This document shows positions 17,631-27,121 of a DNA stretch of 64,000 bases, one piece after another; position 1 is the first letter of the stretch, and every line of letters begins with the position of its first letter. A program made the translations under genes and the position numbers. The notes beneath the pieces are model-generated. The model was not told where the DNA came from. It saw only the letters and a program-made list of their open reading frames with translations, and searched no databases. Source of the DNA: Rikenellaceae bacterium (GTDB lineage Bacteria; Bacteroidota; Bacteroidia; Bacteroidales; Rikenellaceae); NCBI GenBank assembly GCA_015060065.1, contig SUZF01000006.1, positions 7,532-71,531 of the forward strand, given 5' to 3'.

Positions 17631-17662
17631 TTTGAAAATTCACTACTAAACCCCTATATTTG
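17631..17662 (+). promoter_or_regulatory. promoter of the DUF6377 regulator gene
   Basis: TTTG at 17631-17634 and TATATTTG at 17655-17662, 20 nt apart, with the ATG 22 bp further on. Confidence 0.65.
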
Positions 17663-17684
17663 CATAAAACCCGACCTTCAAAAG

Positions 17685-19343
17685 ATGAAATATCGATATT
17701 TTTTACCCGTTTTTCTGCTGTGCGCCATCTTTGCGGGGTGCTGTACCTCCACAAATCCCAATGAGGCTCTGCTCCGAGAGTTGGATGCCGCCTTCGAGAA
17801 ACGCGAAGAGTGGGATGCCGCCAAGCGGGCTAAAATAGATGCTATACGCAGTAACTACGAATCGGGTAATCCGGCACAGAAAATAGATGCGTGTATTGAC
17901 CTCTATACGGAGTATCGTAGTTTTAACGTCGATTCTGCTTGTCACTATGTTGCTCTGATGCTCAAAGAGTACGACAATATGCCGATGACACAACAACGAC
18001 ACTTCCGTAGTCGTGTAAATCTCGTTGCAGCGCGGGCTTGCGTAATGGTAAAGGATATCCACGAGGCTCATCATCGATTGTCGCAAATCGACACCTTGGC
18101 TCTCTCTTGCGAGGATATGATTGCATATCTCTCTACCGAGATTTTGCTGTTGCAATATGAGCGTCAGTCGGTTTGGGAAGATTCGCAAAGACGTACACAG
18201 TTGTCTGACCGCATTAAGGAGGCATCCCGACGACGTATCGAGATTTCCGAAGAGGGTAGTGCCGTCAATCTGCGCTACCGAGCATCGTCGTTGCGAGCAG
18301 CCAAACGCTTCGAGGAGGCGATGGTCTTGTACGATAGTGCATATAATGTTGCTACCGACATACATCTTCGCGCCCAAATCGCTGCCGAGGCGGCTTCGTG
18401 TTACTCCAATCTTGGTGATGACGACGCAGCCGAGCGGATGTTGATTCTTGCGGTGCAAGATGATTTTCGCGCATCGGTTAAGGAGTACACATCCCTGCCG
18501 CGCTTGGCGATAAAACTGTATGAACGCGGTGATGTGGAGCGCGCAAATCGCTATATGCGCTGTGCTATGAGCGATATCCTCGCGGCAAACCATAATGTGC
18601 GACTCGTCGAGTACTCTGCATCGAGTGAGGCTATCCATAATGCCTTTGCCGAGACATTGGCTTCGCGACGTCGTATTATGACGGCTATGGTAGTTATTAT
18701 CAGCGTCTTTGCTGTGATAATTATGTTCGTGCTGTTGCGATTGTCGCGTCAGGCACGTCGTATTCGTCGTATGAATGACGATTTGAGAGGAGTGAACGAG
18801 ATTATCACACGTCGCAACGAGGACCTTCTCTCGCTCAACGCCCAACTCAAAGAGGTTAATCTGCGACTTGTCGATTCCAATCGTATCAAGGAGCAGTATG
18901 TGAGCCAATTTATGGATTTATGTACATCTTATATCTCAAAATTGGATAGTTATCGACACACATTGAGCCGTACTGTTGGCTCCGGAGGTATAGATGCGCT
19001 GATGAAGGAGTTGCGCTCTCCGCATATTGTAGAACAGGAGCGTAAGGATTTTTACAAGATTTTTGACGAGTCGTTTTTGGCTCTCTTTCCCAACTTTATC
19101 AGTCAAGTGAATGGTTTACTGGTCCATACGGCTGCCTTTGAGCCTAAAACATCATCCAAACTCAACACCGAACTGCGTATTCTGGCATTGATTCGTTTGG
19201 GTATTACTGACAGCACGAAGATTGCCTACTTTCTGAATAGTTCGCTATCGACAATCTATAATTATCGTACCAAAATGCGCAATTCTGCTCTCGGAAACCG
19301 CGCCGAATTCGAGAAACAGGTACAAAATATCACGGTGGATTAA
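17685..19343 (+). CDS. DUF6377-type membrane-anchored TPR/HTH regulator
   Basis: 552 residues. A lipoprotein-like or uncleaved signal (CAIFAGCC) is followed by a periplasmic-side TPR-like helical region, one transmembrane helix (~331-353, VVIISVFAVIIMFVLL), a coiled coil (NEIITRRNEDLLSLNAQLKEV), and a C-terminal helical domain ending with a LuxR-like helix-turn-helix (ITDSTKIAYFLNSSLSTIYN). This is the layout of Bacteroidetes DUF6377 proteins, thought to be sensor-regulators spanning the membrane, often beside polysaccharide loci. Start at ATG 17685 fits the promoter and the signal; an upstream in-frame ATG at 17454 lies in the divergent gene. It probably controls the GH31 gene downstream and possibly the SusCD locus. 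Confidence 0.8.
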   Translation: MKYRYFLPVFLLCAIFAGCCTSTNPNEALLRELDAAFEKREEWDAAKRAKIDAIRSNYESGNPAQKIDACIDLYTEYRSFNVDSACHYVALMLKEYDNMPMTQQRHFRSRVNLVAARACVMVKDIHEAHHRLSQIDTLALSCEDMIAYLSTEILLLQYERQSVWEDSQRRTQLSDRIKEASRRRIEISEEGSAVNLRYRASSLRAAKRFEEAMVLYDSAYNVATDIHLRAQIAAEAASCYSNLGDDDAAERMLILAVQDDFRASVKEYTSLPRLAIKLYERGDVERANRYMRCAMSDILAANHNVRLVEYSASSEAIHNAFAETLASRRRIMTAMVVIISVFAVIIMFVLLRLSRQARRIRRMNDDLRGVNEIITRRNEDLLSLNAQLKEVNLRLVDSNRIKEQYVSQFMDLCTSYISKLDSYRHTLSRTVGSGGIDALMKELRSPHIVEQERKDFYKIFDESFLALFPNFISQVNGLLVHTAAFEPKTSSKLNTELRILALIRLGITDSTKIAYFLNSSLSTIYNYRTKMRNSALGNRAEFEKQVQNITVD

Positions 19344-19431
19344 CTACATAAAAATAGTGTTGTTTTTCGGTTAAGTCGCAGATTGTCAGTTGTGATACTC
19401 TGTGACACTACTACATATTTTAACTTTTTGA

Positions 19432-19462
19432 TTTGCATATCTGCTTTTTATTTATATCTTTG
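19432..19462 (+). promoter_or_regulatory. promoter of the GH31 gene
   Basis: TTTG 19432-19435, 19-nt spacer, TATCTTTG 19455-19462: a near-ideal Bacteroidetes promoter. Leader to the ATG at 19511 is about 40 nt. Confidence 0.8.
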
Positions 19463-19510
19463 TAACGTCGTGATATGCGAACACATATTATTAACCTAAA
19501 TAAAAATCGT

Positions 19511-22147
19511 ATGAAACTACAAAAAATGCTTTTGGGCCTTATGGCGTTGGTGCTTTTTGTGGGTTGCGATTGCTGCTCCGAGAAGGTGGCAAAGGATAAC
19601 CCCAAGGCAAACGATGAGGCTGTTGTTGTTGCAGGCAATGCTCGTTTTACGGTGCTGACTTCGCAACTTATCCGTATGGAGTGGGCAGAGGATGGTAAGT
19701 TTGAGGACAATGCAACCCTCACATTTATCAATCGTAACTTGCCCGTACCCGAATTTACCGTAGAGCAGAACGATGCGGAGTTGGTTATCAAGACCGCAGA
19801 CGTGACGCTTACCTACGTTAAGGGTGCAAAGTTCTCTGCCGAGAATCTGAAAGCCGAGTTCTTGCTCAATGGCGAGAAGGCAACTTGGACTTATGGCGAT
19901 GACGAGAGCGCAAACCTTATGGGTACAACCCGCACTCTCGATAGGTGCGACGGTTGGGAACTCGGCTACGAGCCAATGGAGAAGGGTATCCTCTCGCGTG
20001 CAGGTTGGAGCGTTATTGATGACTCGGTAAATCATCTGCTTGTGGATGTTGATTCTCATTGGGAGAAGTGGGTTGAGTGCCGTCCGGAGGGCGACCGTCA
20101 GGACCTCTATCTCTTCGCTTACGGTCACGAATACACCAAGGCTTTGAAGGACTATACGAAGGTTGCAGGCGATATTCCGCTGCCTCCGAAGTATGCGTTC
20201 GGTTATTGGTGGAGCCGCTATTGGATGTACTCGGATAGCGAATTCCGCGATTTGGTTGGTCAAATCAAGGGCTTCGGCGTGCCTATCGATGTGCTGATTG
20301 TCGATATGGACTGGCACGAGACATGGACTCTGCGTCGTAAGGATGCTCCGAAAGATAAGTATGGCCAGAAGATTGGCTGGACAGGTTATACTTGGAAGCC
20401 GCAACTCTTCCCCTCGCCTAAAAATTTCCTTACATGGGCGCATAGCGAGAAGTTGAAGACCTCGTTGAACCTCCATCCCGCTTCGGGTATCGAGCCTTTC
20501 GAGGAGCCTTACGAGAGATTCACGAAGGCTTATGGTTGGGACCAGCCCGGCGAGGGTGTGCCTTTCCGTATGTCGGAGCAGAAGTGGGCAGATGCCTATT
20601 TCGAGACCGTTCTTGGCCCTATGGAGGATGATGGTGTCGATTTCTGGTGGCTCGATTGGCAGCAGTGGCGTAAAGATAAGTATGTCAAGGATTTGAGCAA
20701 CACATTCTGGCTCAACCACACCTTCACTCACCACGCAAACGAGCGTAATGCCAACCAGCGTGCAATGATTCACCACCGTTGGGGTGGTCTTGGCTCGCAC
20801 CGCCATCAGGTGGGCTTCTCCGGCGATACCTACACTTCGTGGGAGACTTTGAGTTTCTTGCCGTGGTTTACCTCGACCGCGTCGAATGTCGGTTATGGCT
20901 ATTGGGGTCACGATATCGGTGGTCACATGTTCCACAAGGGCGTAGAATCTACCGACCCCGAAATCTATACTCGTTGGTTGCAGTATGGTGTCTTTACTCC
21001 GATTTACAAGACCCACTGTACGCGTGACCCGAAAATTGAGCGTCGTGTATGGATGTTCCCCGACCACATGTTCGATATGCGTGCTGCAATTCGTCTGCGT
21101 TATGACCTTGCTCCCTATATCTATACCGCTGCTCGTCAGACATTTGATACAGGCGTTTCGATGTGCCGTCCGATGTACTACTATTGGCCTGAACTCGACG
21201 AGGCTTACGATATGAAGGAGCAGTTTATGTTTGGCGACGATATCCTTGCAACCGCAATCTGCAAGCCTATCGACCCCGTTACCGGTCTTGCCGAGCGTGA
21301 GATGTGGTTCCCGGAGGGTCAGTGGTTTGACTGCGCTACGGGTGCTATGTATGACGGTAATCAGAAGGTTACACTGCACTATACCATTAGCGAGAATCCT
21401 TACTTCGCAAAGGCAGGTTCGATTATCCCGATGAATCCGTCGAATGTAATGAATCTCCAAGATGCGTGTGATGAACTGGTGCTGACTGTAATTCCGGGTG
21501 GTAATGGCGAGACTTCGCTCTACGAGGATAACGGAAACAATACGAACTACGCGGATGAGTACGCTACGACCAAGATTACAAAGACGGTCGAGGGTAATGT
21601 TATCCGTCTGGTTATCGAGGGCCGTGAGGGCGATTTCGATGGTGCTTTGGCGGAGCGTAGTTATGAGGTGCGCTTCCCCGCAACCTTCCCTCCCAAGGCT
21701 GTGAAGGTTAATGGCAAAGAGTATGAGTATAACCGCTTTGCAGGCGATGGCGAATGGACTTATGACGGCTATACGTTGGCTCCTGTTGTGAATGTTCCGA
21801 AGACTTCGTGCAGTAAGAAGGTTGTCGTTGAACTTACGCTCGGAGATGAGGCTGCCGCACAGCAGTCGCGCCTCTATGGCAAGCAGGGTATCTTCCGTCG
21901 CTTTGTTGCGCTGACCCCGCTCTGCAAACTCGATTATGGAAAAAACTACGACCGCTATGCGATGCTTCCGGATGCATATCTGAACGTGTCACAGTGTCCG
22001 AACTACATTATGGAGCATCCGTTCCGTATCGTCGAGTGGCTTGACAAGTATGATGCAACCAAGGATATGATTGTTCCTACCTTCGAGGAGATTGGAACTT
22101 TCGAGCCCGACCTCGTTGCAAAGATTCGCGAGCAGTTGAAGTACTAA
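19511..22147 (+). CDS. GH31-family alpha-glycosidase lipoprotein
   Basis: 878 residues from ATG 19511, which gives a lipobox LVLFVGC (an ATG at 19475 would add 12 residues before it). GH31 retaining alpha-glycosidases (alpha-glucosidase, xylosidase, galactosidase) act through a nucleophile Asp and an acid/base Asp. Seen: N-terminal beta-sandwich, PPKYAFGYWWSRYWMYS and VLIVDMDWHE at the barrel start, DFWWLDWQQW (nucleophile strand, with DWQQ rather than the usual DMNE), and GFSGDTYTSWETL (acid/base region). C-terminal beta domains follow, then a ~90-residue helical tail of unknown role. Exact substrate uncertain. Single-gene transcript with own promoter and terminator. Confidence 0.88.
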   Translation: MKLQKMLLGLMALVLFVGCDCCSEKVAKDNPKANDEAVVVAGNARFTVLTSQLIRMEWAEDGKFEDNATLTFINRNLPVPEFTVEQNDAELVIKTADVTLTYVKGAKFSAENLKAEFLLNGEKATWTYGDDESANLMGTTRTLDRCDGWELGYEPMEKGILSRAGWSVIDDSVNHLLVDVDSHWEKWVECRPEGDRQDLYLFAYGHEYTKALKDYTKVAGDIPLPPKYAFGYWWSRYWMYSDSEFRDLVGQIKGFGVPIDVLIVDMDWHETWTLRRKDAPKDKYGQKIGWTGYTWKPQLFPSPKNFLTWAHSEKLKTSLNLHPASGIEPFEEPYERFTKAYGWDQPGEGVPFRMSEQKWADAYFETVLGPMEDDGVDFWWLDWQQWRKDKYVKDLSNTFWLNHTFTHHANERNANQRAMIHHRWGGLGSHRHQVGFSGDTYTSWETLSFLPWFTSTASNVGYGYWGHDIGGHMFHKGVESTDPEIYTRWLQYGVFTPIYKTHCTRDPKIERRVWMFPDHMFDMRAAIRLRYDLAPYIYTAARQTFDTGVSMCRPMYYYWPELDEAYDMKEQFMFGDDILATAICKPIDPVTGLAEREMWFPEGQWFDCATGAMYDGNQKVTLHYTISENPYFAKAGSIIPMNPSNVMNLQDACDELVLTVIPGGNGETSLYEDNGNNTNYADEYATTKITKTVEGNVIRLVIEGREGDFDGALAERSYEVRFPATFPPKAVKVNGKEYEYNRFAGDGEWTYDGYTLAPVVNVPKTSCSKKVVVELTLGDEAAAQQSRLYGKQGIFRRFVALTPLCKLDYGKNYDRYAMLPDAYLNVSQCPNYIMEHPFRIVEWLDKYDATKDMIVPTFEEIGTFEPDLVAKIREQLKY

Positions 22148-22163
22148 TTGCCGCTAATCCATA

Positions 22164-22203
22164 GAAAACCGCCTTGCAGCAATGTGCAAGGCGGTTTTCT
22201 TGT
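22164..22203. terminator. bidirectional terminator between GH31 and phosphodiester glycosidase genes
   Basis: Perfect 14-bp stem GAAAACCGCCTTGC (22164-22177) / GCAAGGCGGTTTTC (22186-22199) with A- and T-rich flanks. Serves two convergent genes. Confidence 0.9.
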
Positions 22204-22230
22204 TTAAGGGGTTATGAGTGATAACAACCT

Positions 22231-23112
22231 TTACTTCTTACTTTTTACAGCGATTATGCTCGATACTCGACGCTCGCCCTCGTGGTCGAATTTCTTGTTG
22301 CGAGAGGGGTAGTTTATGACCCCTTCGGTTGCTCCCCACATTGTCGAGGAACTACCACCATCGAGGTTGATAGCATCACGCAATCCAATCCACTCGCAGA
22401 CTTTTGTCAGTTCGGCAATAGTTAAGCCCTCTGCATTTCCCTTCGAGCGTCCATCAACGACAATCAGGTAAACATTGCCTTTGCGGTCGGTACCGATGGC
22501 GGTGCGAGGATGACGACGTATTATGGTGTAATAAGCACCTATATCCTCGCCATTCGAGTTGTCGATAAGATTCTTTGAGAATGCCTCGTGATCCACGCTT
22601 TTGCCCTCGTCGATAAGCATCGGTCCCGATGCGAGGATGTCGTCGTATTTGGCTGCGTAGGCTCGCTCTTGGCCTGCCTTGCAGTGGTCGATAATAACTC
22701 TATTTTTGGCTATGCAAACTACGCCATCGACCCTCTCTTTCTCGAAATTGGCAGTTGTTGCTATCTGATTTCCGTTGATGCGGAGAAATGTTGAAGGAAT
22801 GGAATTTTTGACGTTCCAATAGCCTGCATTTACGCCGAAATCGGCTCCGTTTGCAGTCGCGGTTTGCGAGAGCGGAGAGAGCTTTTCGGGGAGAACAATT
22901 GCCGTCGTAAAATGCTTGGGCGAGTAGCGGATTACCGAAATCGTTTGCGCTGAATTAAAGATATTTACGCGCTCGATGCGGTATCCCTCGACTCCGTTGG
23001 GGAGGTTGAGATTTTGACGTTTTGCAGCAGCGAAATTCTCCTGGTCGTAACTCTGTGCCAGTGACGAAAATGACAGCACAATAGTGGCTGTAAGAAGTAG
23101 TAGTTTTTTCAT
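22231..23112 (-). CDS. secreted phosphodiester glycosidase (NAGPA-like)
   Basis: 293 residues from the ATG at 23112; the frame extends to 23148 but the -7 box lies there. Signal peptide ends SFSSLA. The family core is the NAGPA/DUF2233 fold: NGADFGVNAGYWN, DDILASGPMLID, RRHPRTAIGTDRKGNVYLIVVDGR and AINLDGGSSSTMW. The mammalian member removes GlcNAc from a GlcNAc-1-phospho diester; bacterial members act on phosphodiester-linked sugars of polymers such as exopolysaccharide or teichoic-like glycans. Predicted periplasmic or secreted. It stands alone on the minus strand next to the SusCD operon, and may process a phosphodiester-linked glycan with it (inference). Confidence 0.85.
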   Translation of the reverse strand: MKKLLLLTATIVLSFSSLAQSYDQENFAAAKRQNLNLPNGVEGYRIERVNIFNSAQTISVIRYSPKHFTTAIVLPEKLSPLSQTATANGADFGVNAGYWNVKNSIPSTFLRINGNQIATTANFEKERVDGVVCIAKNRVIIDHCKAGQERAYAAKYDDILASGPMLIDEGKSVDHEAFSKNLIDNSNGEDIGAYYTIIRRHPRTAIGTDRKGNVYLIVVDGRSKGNAEGLTIAELTKVCEWIGLRDAINLDGGSSSTMWGATEGVINYPSRNKKFDHEGERRVSSIIAVKSKK

Positions 23113-23145
23113 CTGTTTTGGTCGTTTTATGTGATTTTTACAAGC

Positions 23146-23153
23146 CAAAGATA
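23146..23153 (-). promoter_or_regulatory. -7 box of phosphodiester glycosidase gene
   Basis: CAAAGATA reads TATCTTTG on the minus strand, 33 bp before the chosen ATG at 23112; this supports that start over 23148. Confidence 0.6.
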
Positions 23154-23292
23154 TCGATTTCCTTGCGAAAATGCAAATCGAAAAAATGGCGTTCAGACTC
23201 CCTTGGATTTATTAAATTGCTTAAATATGTACTTGTGTGTTTCTAAAAATATTTATTATGCTGATAAAATGTTAAAAATTAACGAAAAATTC

Positions 23293-23323
23293 TTGGTGGT
23301 AACACAATAATTTGCTACCTTTG
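23293..23323 (+). promoter_or_regulatory. promoter of the nine-gene SusCD operon
   Basis: TTGG near 23293-23297 and TACCTTTG at 23316-23323 with about 20-nt spacing. The next 180 nt up to the ATG have no ORF and could carry post-transcriptional control. Confidence 0.55.
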
Positions 23324-23508
23324 TTTAGAATATGGGCAGGTGTGAATGTCCGAATGTTATTTTATTAAAATAAAGGGTTGCCAAGAAGCGTAGAAAACCG
23401 ACTATAAAACAGACGAAACAAAGGATTGAAAGTTAAAAACAAATAACGAAAAGTTAAACAAATAATTAACCAAATTAAAAACCTAACAAATTACCAAAAC
23501 AAAACGCT

Positions 23509-26500
23509 ATGAAAAAAATCTCCTATTTATTGGGTTGCGCTCTGGTGGCATTTGTCTTCGTATCTTGTACGGATGATAGCAACACAGAGCCAGGTTCCGG
23601 TGCTGGAGCAAGCGGTTCGACGGTGCTTACTGCCTCGATTGAGGATTTGGTTTTGACATCGTTAGAGGTTACACCTCCCCAAGAGGGTGAGGGTGAAGGT
23701 GCGATGGCGCAAGATGTCGCTCCCGAATCGCCCGCTCACGTCTGGGCAAAGACCGACAAACTTGGTGTCTTTGGCTCGGAAAGCGGAATCAATGCAAAGT
23801 ACACACTCTACAACGAGAGCGTTGATAAGAGTGAGGGTAAGTTCTACGGACCAGAGGTCGTGGGCGAGGTCTATGCCTACTTCCCTTGGCAGGAGAATGT
23901 GACTGCTTCCGGTTCGCAACTTAATCTGCCGTTCCCCTCGGAGCAGATTTACAATGCCGATGTTAAGACGCAATTTGCGCAGAATACTTCGGTATATGTA
24001 GCCAAGGCTTCGGAGGGCGTTGTTGAGTTGCTCCACCCGATGGGCTGCATCGGTATCGCCATCAAGGGCGATGTGGATATCTACTCGGTTTCCTTGTCGA
24101 GTAAGTCGAAGCCCCTCTCCGGAACGATTGCTCTCGATTATGAGAACAACTTTGCAGTATCGACGGTCAATAACTCGTCGCGCAGTGTGAAACTGACGTT
24201 GGAGACTCCGGTTCACGTGGATATGTTTGAGCCGACGGTATTCTATCTGATGTTGCCTCCTGCAACTTATGACGACCTCGCAATCGCAATTGATACCAAC
24301 GAGGGTTCGTTTGGTAAGGATTTGGCGGGCGAGTATCAGGTTGAGCGTATCTCGCTGACCAATTTCGAAGGCTCGGTGGGTAATGCAACCATTGTTGCCG
24401 ATTTCGAGATGCTTACGCTTGACGGCACGACCGACTCCGCAGCAAAGGCATGGAGCGAAGGCTCGGTTATGGGTATCTTCGCAGGCGATGCAGTCAATTC
24501 GAAATATTCGCTTTTGGCTGGCGAGGCAGGAAAGACCGAGGCTACATTCAAAGGCATCGAGGCAAAGGGAGATGTGGTTGCATATTATCCCTATTCGGCA
24601 GATGCAAAACTCGATGGCTCGAAACTTACTATTTCTGTTCCCGCTACGCAGGAGTACTACGCTGACCTCTTCACTCACTTCAAGGAGAATACTCCCTTTG
24701 TTGTGGCAAAGGCTGCCGAGGGCGAGAAACTTACCTTCGAGTATGTTACGGGTGTTATCGCTATCAAAGTTAAGGCAGAGTGTACGGTTAAGAGCATCGC
24801 TGTTTCCAGCCCCAATAAGGGTATAGCCGGAAATATGGTTGTCGATTTGGATAACAACTACGCTATCACTCCCGCAGCGAGCGGAAGCCGTAGCCTCGTT
24901 TCGTTGAACTGTGGCGAAGGTGTTGTATCAACCAACGCCGACCCGACGACATTCTACGTATTGCTTCCTCCCGCAACCTACAATGGTTTGGCGGTGCGTG
25001 TAACCACCACTGATGGCGATACGCTCATTGCAAATCTCGATAATAATGTGGAGATTCAGCCTTTGACAACTACGGCATTTGATAAGGATGTGTCGTACAT
25101 TACTGTTACGGTATCGAAGGATGCGTCGTTGCTCGCTAACAAGAGTAATAAGCAGATTTGGACAGCTGACGATGTTTTGTCGGTTTTCGATGCGACTTCG
25201 CAGACCATCAAGCAGGGTATCCTCATTTCCGGTGAGAACACTGCAACCGGTGAGTTTAAGGTTGCCGGTGCTACCGAGGCAGACGTTTATGAGTGGGTTG
25301 CTTGGGGTCCGTCAATGGCAATGTTGCAGGGCAGCTTGACCTTTAACTACCGAAATACGGCTTCGTTGGTTGGTGCCGATAAGGCGTATGGTACCGCTTT
25401 GGGTGCAATGTTCGGTCGTAATAACGGCGGCAAGTTTGCGTTGAAGAGCCTTATGGGTTGTATGGCAATCCGTGTTAAGGGTTCGGGTACGCTTAAAGCC
25501 CTCACGATTAAGAATGGCTCGCAGGTTATCTCGACTGACTCGAAGATGTCGATAGATCCGGCTACCGCAACACAAGCAGTTCCTTCGTGGTCATTCATCA
25601 AGAGTTCTGCGGAGCCTACCTATATATATATAAATACAGACATGGAGATTGCGCTCTCGTCGAGCGAATATACTACTTTGTATGTTGATGTTCCCGCAGG
25701 TATTGATTGGAATGCACTGCAAATCGGTGTTGTTACCAGTGAGTGCTCGTATGTGAAGAGCGTTGCAGCTCCTACCGTAAATGCAAATGCGGCTCCCGTG
25801 AATGTTCTTGACGTGGATCTTACTGCTGTTGCCAATAAGGCTTCGGGCGCGACGGCTCTCGATGAGGGTGGTAAGCATGCTAACTGCTATATCGTGGCTC
25901 CTAATGGTGGCGAGAACTACTACTCGTTTGAGTTGAAGCATGTTAATGGCGTTGCTCTTGCTAACGACCAGATGGTTGGTGCCGAGTGGACATATGCACA
26001 GACGGCTTGGGCTACATCTTACAACCTTGTGGATGAGGTCTATTTGAGCCGTGCAACTGGAAAGGTAGCGTTCCGTCACGACGGTATCCAAAAGGGTAAT
26101 GCGAAGTTGGCTATTACCAACGATGCTTACAAGATCGGCTGGGTATATCACATCTGGTGTACCGACACTCCGCAGGATGTCTATATGGAGGGTACTGCGG
26201 ATAAGACATTGAGCATTACTCAATATCGCTGGTTGGACCGCAACCTCGGTGCTACGTACGCTCCTCACACTGTTGCCGAGTGTAAGAATATCTCTGCCGA
26301 GAACGCGGCTGCGGCTTGTGGTTTTATCTTCCAGTATGGTAATCCTAATGGATATCCGGGTGCCGAGGTAATGACCGTCGAGACCAAGAATGAGACGAGT
26401 AATTTTGCACATCGTAAGAATTATGTAATCTATGGTTTTGATTCGTATGTTCAAGGTTCGTTCAAGACTTCGAATTCGTTGAAGGCAAGTGCTGATGGTG

Positions 26501-27096
26501 CTATCTCGTATCCCAATTATATTTATTCGAAGGCAAATCATGCAGGTACCAGCCAATGGTTCAATGGCGATATCGAGTGCTACGGAACTCAAACAACATT
26601 ATCTACTTGTTTGTGGTGGACAGTTAGTAGCACTCCTAGTTCGATCGCTATAAAAGATAAATCAAAGTATGATCCGTGTCCGTATGGATATTGCATTCCT
26701 AACCAGGGTATGATTTATCGTGCTTTGCAGTGCAAGGGCGAACTCAATACTTCCAATAATGCGGCAAGACGTTACTATACCGCAGTTTATGACGGAGAGG
26801 TTGCGTACGGCTCGTATTGTATCAGCGATGATGATGCTAATGTATATTGGTTCCCGAATGGAGGTTATGGAGTGGCGAGCAACAAGAATGTCGGTGTTGC
26901 TAGTTATATCTATGCTTCGCGAAATTCAGCAAGTAATACGCAGCCTACATTGAATGGTCCGGCGTATATGGTATGTACTTCCAAGGTGGGTGATAATGCA
27001 ACTACGGCAGGTTTTAGTGCTTCATATAGTGGTGGCGGATCCGTATCTCTGACTACCGGATATCAGATTCGTTGTGTCCGTCAAATGAAGCAATAA
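23509..27096 (+). CDS. giant fimbrillin-like / FISUMP surface lipoprotein 1
   Basis: 1195 residues. Lipobox FVSC (Cys20) followed by TDDS, an acidic export-type signal for surface display in Bacteroidetes. Three fimbrillin-like beta modules follow at roughly 45-290, 295-540 and 545-790; each starts W-(T/A/S)-x-x-D/E..GVF and carries YYPY/YFPW, then PTTFYVLLPPATYD. The C-terminal ~350 residues contain WLDRNLGATYAP, IFQYGNPNGYPG, DPCPYGYCIPN and RCVRQ, matching the Fibrobacter succinogenes major paralogous (FISUMP) domain, often in surface binding proteins. First gene of the SusCD operon, so probably a surface glycan-binding or adhesin-like subunit. It is far larger than pilus fimbrillins, so pilus assembly is unlikely. 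Confidence 0.75.
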   Translation: MKKISYLLGCALVAFVFVSCTDDSNTEPGSGAGASGSTVLTASIEDLVLTSLEVTPPQEGEGEGAMAQDVAPESPAHVWAKTDKLGVFGSESGINAKYTLYNESVDKSEGKFYGPEVVGEVYAYFPWQENVTASGSQLNLPFPSEQIYNADVKTQFAQNTSVYVAKASEGVVELLHPMGCIGIAIKGDVDIYSVSLSSKSKPLSGTIALDYENNFAVSTVNNSSRSVKLTLETPVHVDMFEPTVFYLMLPPATYDDLAIAIDTNEGSFGKDLAGEYQVERISLTNFEGSVGNATIVADFEMLTLDGTTDSAAKAWSEGSVMGIFAGDAVNSKYSLLAGEAGKTEATFKGIEAKGDVVAYYPYSADAKLDGSKLTISVPATQEYYADLFTHFKENTPFVVAKAAEGEKLTFEYVTGVIAIKVKAECTVKSIAVSSPNKGIAGNMVVDLDNNYAITPAASGSRSLVSLNCGEGVVSTNADPTTFYVLLPPATYNGLAVRVTTTDGDTLIANLDNNVEIQPLTTTAFDKDVSYITVTVSKDASLLANKSNKQIWTADDVLSVFDATSQTIKQGILISGENTATGEFKVAGATEADVYEWVAWGPSMAMLQGSLTFNYRNTASLVGADKAYGTALGAMFGRNNGGKFALKSLMGCMAIRVKGSGTLKALTIKNGSQVISTDSKMSIDPATATQAVPSWSFIKSSAEPTYIYINTDMEIALSSSEYTTLYVDVPAGIDWNALQIGVVTSECSYVKSVAAPTVNANAAPVNVLDVDLTAVANKASGATALDEGGKHANCYIVAPNGGENYYSFELKHVNGVALANDQMVGAEWTYAQTAWATSYNLVDEVYLSRATGKVAFRHDGIQKGNAKLAITNDAYKIGWVYHIWCTDTPQDVYMEGTADKTLSITQYRWLDRNLGATYAPHTVAECKNISAENAAAACGFIFQYGNPNGYPGAEVMTVETKNETSNFAHRKNYVIYGFDSYVQGSFKTSNSLKASADGAISYPNYIYSKANHAGTSQWFNGDIECYGTQTTLSTCLWWTVSSTPSSIAIKDKSKYDPCPYGYCIPNQGMIYRALQCKGELNTSNNAARRYYTAVYDGEVAYGSYCISDDDANVYWFPNGGYGVASNKNVGVASYIYASRNSASNTQPTLNGPAYMVCTSKVGDNATTAGFSASYSGGGSVSLTTGYQIRCVRQMKQ

Positions 27097-27121
27097 TAGG
27101 AAATTCTAAAAAGTAAAAGAT

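Larger units (their letters stand above)
23113..23508. other. 396-bp divergent control region
   Basis: No gene is visible. It holds the minus-strand promoter of the phosphodiester glycosidase gene and the plus-strand promoter of the SusCD operon, followed by a ~180-nt A-rich leader before the ATG at 23509. Confidence 0.6.
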
